Below, piece by piece: positions 62,230 to 64,000 of a DNA stretch of 64,000 bases. The position numbers and the translations under genes are program-made. How positions within the stretch are numbered: the stretch's first letter is position 1; every line of letters starts with the position of its first letter. The DNA is from Candidatus Symbiopectobacterium endolongispinus (GTDB taxonomy: Bacteria; Pseudomonadota; Gammaproteobacteria; Enterobacterales; Enterobacteriaceae): contig NZ_JAFJYB010000007.1 in NCBI RefSeq assembly GCF_018777385.1, positions 1 to 64,000 on the forward strand. The letters are read 5' to 3'. The notes under the pieces are model-generated. The model was not told the origin of the DNA. It made no database searches and saw only the letters and a list, made by a program, of their open reading frames with translations.

Positions 62230-63323
62230 GCAGAATTCCTTATCTTTCTGCGGTATTTAGCGAAGCACCCGTAGGGTCGGCCAGCAACTTTGCTGCGGCG
62301 TGAATTACGTCTTGAGCAGGGATACATGACAGGTATTTTTATTCCTATCGAGATGCTCTCTCTCTCAGGCATGGCGGTGTAGTCTCCCGCCCACAGGACA
62401 ATATGGTTATCTGACCAAGGTCTCCATTTGCCGTGATCCGTCGGCCCAAACAGGCAAACCGTTGGCGTTGCGGGCGCTGCTGCCATGTGCATTGGTGCAG
62501 AGTCGACGCCGATATAGAGTACGGCGTTGTCGATCAATGCTGCCAGTTCAAGAAAATGCGTTTTACCGGCAAGCGACAGATTAGGTTTGTGTTCGCACAA
62601 GGTGCTGATCTCATTCACCACCGCCAAGTCGTCGGCACCAGGGCCACAGGTAAGGACGACTTCTAACCCTTGCTGTTTCAGATGATCAATAACCTGCGCA
62701 AATTTATCGTTATCCCAGCATTTAAAATACTGTCTGGCGGTTGGCTGGATGACCACATAAGGCGTTGCCGCTAATTCAGGCACGAGGGCAAAAACGCGGT
62801 CAGTATCTTCCGGGCCATAGTACAGCGACAGCGGACGTGTCCTGTCTTCCTCTGGCACATCCAGAGGGGCAAGCAAAGAGAAGTTCTGCTCAACGATATG
62901 TTGCCCCGTTGGTTCCAGACAACGTGTGAAACAGGCGCGCCATAGCGACTGTCTGGCTCCTCCGCGTTGAATGGAGAGGCTATAAGGGCAGTTCAACGAT
63001 TTAATCAGCAGCGCTATTGGCCACTGGTCGGCCAGATTCACAATCAGGTCATAGCGATTGCGTTTGAGGGTGTTGCGCATGGCGAGAAAATCACTGACTT
63101 TCTCCATTGCGCCAGCGGTTTTTCTTTTTAAACCGTATAACCGGTGGATATCGGGATGCTTGGAAAGGATAGGGATGGTGTCCTCGTAGAGCAGCACATC
63201 AATAGCAGCTTCTGGGTAACGCGCTTTTAGCGTGCTGATAAGCGGCGTCGTCAGCAGCATATCCCCATGAAAACGCAGCCTTACAATCAAGATCCGGTTA
63301 TAGGTAAGGGTTTTGAGGCTCAC
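62226..63323 (-). CDS. waaQ: LPS heptosyltransferase III with scrambled C-terminus
   Basis: Adds the side heptose to the inner core. The GTG at 63323 (VSLKTLTYNRILIVRLRF) follows AAGGAAAG; upstream codons are not family sequence. HGDMLLTTPLISTLKARYPEA, VIQPTARQYFKCWDNDKFAQV and AALIDNAVLYIGVDSAPMHMA match WaaQ up to WAGDYTAMPERE. Two changes then alter the end: an extra GA in the (CT)5C run at 62356-62366 and a missing A in the T5 run at 62336-62340. With both repaired the end would read LDRNKKYLSCIPAQDVIHAA and stop at 62240-62242. The present protein has about 45 foreign residues instead. Confidence 0.9.
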   Translation of the reverse strand: MSLKTLTYNRILIVRLRFHGDMLLTTPLISTLKARYPEAAIDVLLYEDTIPILSKHPDIHRLYGLKRKTAGAMEKVSDFLAMRNTLKRNRYDLIVNLADQWPIALLIKSLNCPYSLSIQRGGARQSLWRACFTRCLEPTGQHIVEQNFSLLAPLDVPEEDRTRPLSLYYGPEDTDRVFALVPELAATPYVVIQPTARQYFKCWDNDKFAQVIDHLKQQGLEVVLTCGPGADDLAVVNEISTLCEHKPNLSLAGKTHFLELAALIDNAVLYIGVDSAPMHMAAAPATPTVCLFGPTDHGKWRPWSDNHIVLWAGDYTAMPERESISIGIKIPVMYPCSRRNSRRSKVAGRPYGCFAKYRRKIRNSA

Positions 63324-63362
63324 TCGCTTTCCTTCAGTTAACGCATATAAACCAGAAAATTG

Positions 63363-63402
63363 CCACGCTACCGCCCCTGGCTTTTCAGCTACCAATGGGC
63401 TG
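63363..63402 (-). promoter_or_regulatory. JUMPstart with ops element (RfaH recruitment)
   Basis: The - strand here reads CAGCCCATTGGTAGCTG, then AAAAGCCAGGG, then GGCGGTAGCGTG, a near match to the 39-bp JUMPstart of LPS and capsule operons. GGCGGTAGCGTG (63375-63364) is the ops core bound by the elongation factor RfaH. It lies 40-80 bp before waaQ, so transcription of waaQ-waaG-waaP-waaB and beyond is probably RfaH-dependent. Confidence 0.9.
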
Positions 63403-63470
63403 CGCGCTATTATCCGGATTGTTCTCAGGCGTAACGTAAATAAATACACAGGCTCTACTATTTTATACCG

Positions 63471-64000
63471 CTATGGTACTAAAAGCTGTATGCCTCTCAC
63501 AGTGATAATTACGCTAGGTTGAGGGGGCGTCTGTGCTAGGGGGGGGCGGGTCCATTTTCCCGTCAGCGTCATGCCAAGGCAGAACGTGACCAGCCACGCC
63601 ATCAACATATCCCGCGCAAAGAGAATGACATCACTCAAGCCAAACATAAGTAAGGCAAATAACAGCGCAATGGAAAAGTGGCTGCGCAACACAAAAATCG
63701 AAAAATAAGAGAGCGCGACATAAAACAAAATAATCAGTAGCGCACCGGGCCAGCCTTTCAGTGAAAAAGCTTCAATGACATCGTTATGAAGATGCACGTT
63801 CAGGTAACCCAGCGCCCCCTTCATGGCTGGTGTCTGCTGTGCGAAGTCGGTGATATGTGCCGCGCGCTGTTCGGCGGATTGTCCGAACGGCGCAACAAGC
63901 TCTGCGTCCATGCCGGATTGAACCATGGCAAACCGTGCGCCTACGGAAGTTTGACTGTTGTTCTGGTTGTAGCTGCGCACGCCATTGATCAAATCACTGG
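63471..64000 (-). CDS. waaL: O-antigen ligase, C-terminal part
   Basis: Inner-membrane enzyme that transfers O-antigen to lipid A-core on the periplasmic side. Only the last ~173 residues are in the window; the start lies to the right. Features: [32 protein letters not shown] (the His of the catalytic loop), and two further hydrophobic helices. The end, [15 protein letters not shown] and about 10 more residues, follows a C8 run (63539-63546); another frame would end [11 protein letters not shown], so the true terminus is uncertain. Symbol is by position and Wzy_C-type motif. Confidence 0.75.
   Translation of the reverse strand, partial: SDLINGVRSYNQNNSQTSVGARFAMVQSGMDAELVAPFGQSAEQRAAHITDFAQQTPAMKGALGYLNVHLHNDVIEAFSLKGWPGALLIILFYVALSYFSIFVLRSHFSIALLFALLMFGLSDVILFARDMLMAWLVTFCLGMTLTGKWTRPPLAQTPPQPSVIITVRGIQLLVP

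Noticed and set aside
63539-63546. Frameshift at the end of waaL in a G8 run
   Set aside because: Either frame gives a plausible short tail, so there is no basis to call a lesion from sequence alone.

Overview
The window comes from an enterobacterium of the Pectobacteriaceae type, probably close to Brenneria, Pectobacterium or Dickeya. This rests on gene order (rph-pyrE-slmA-dut-coaBC-radC-rpmBG-mutM-coaD-waaA-LPS core), on close protein resemblance to E. coli homologues, and on a pectin-oligomer (oligogalacturonide) cluster with a PL22 lyase. The most striking property is decay: about two dozen of some 65 genes carry frameshifts, in-frame stops, a small duplication or a deletion, while nearly all housekeeping genes are intact. 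This looks like a lineage in recent genome reduction, such as a narrow-host plant pathogen or host-associated strain. Some single-base indels in homopolymers could also be sequencing errors.

Layout. 1-7.7 kb: D-xylose locus (xylB, xylA, xylF, xylG, xylH, xylR), with xylA, xylF, xylG and xylR broken and a 9-bp tandem repeat in xylB. 7.7-10.2 kb: a DJ-1 family gene and intact argG. 10.5-17 kb: a heavily decayed unknown gene, then an oligogalacturonide cluster (oxidoreductase, ogl, togB-like binding protein, isomerase) of which only the oxidoreductase is intact. 17-19.3 kb: cueP, glpM and a YbdN/IbrA-like gene. 19.3-25.2 kb: AT-rich region with a 1.3-kb gene-free stretch, two LuxR/BglJ-like fragments, an IprA-like regulator and a broken invasin/intimin gene. 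25.2-25.9 kb: a phd-doc toxin-antitoxin pair with a dead toxin.

26-45.1 kb: yicC and then an 18-kb island lying between yicC and rph, which are direct neighbours in most enterobacteria. The island has two convergent operons behind a LysR gene and a membrane dipeptidase: a Dpp-like peptide ABC transporter with an S12 D-aminopeptidase on the + strand, and on the - strand an L-Ala-D/L-Glu epimerase, a Gsi-like ABC transporter, a DmpA-type aminopeptidase, an M55 D-aminopeptidase and an isoaspartyl peptidase. Together they form a plausible pathway for importing and dismantling D-amino-acid or isopeptide-containing peptides such as murein peptides; most of it is damaged.

45.3-53.1 kb: conserved housekeeping block, in which pyrE has lost 68 codons including the PRPP-binding loop. 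53.1-64 kb: LPS biosynthesis: waaA, an AT-rich outer-core island of five genes, then waaB, waaP, waaG, waaQ and a partial O-antigen ligase, with a JUMPstart/ops (RfaH) element before waaQ.
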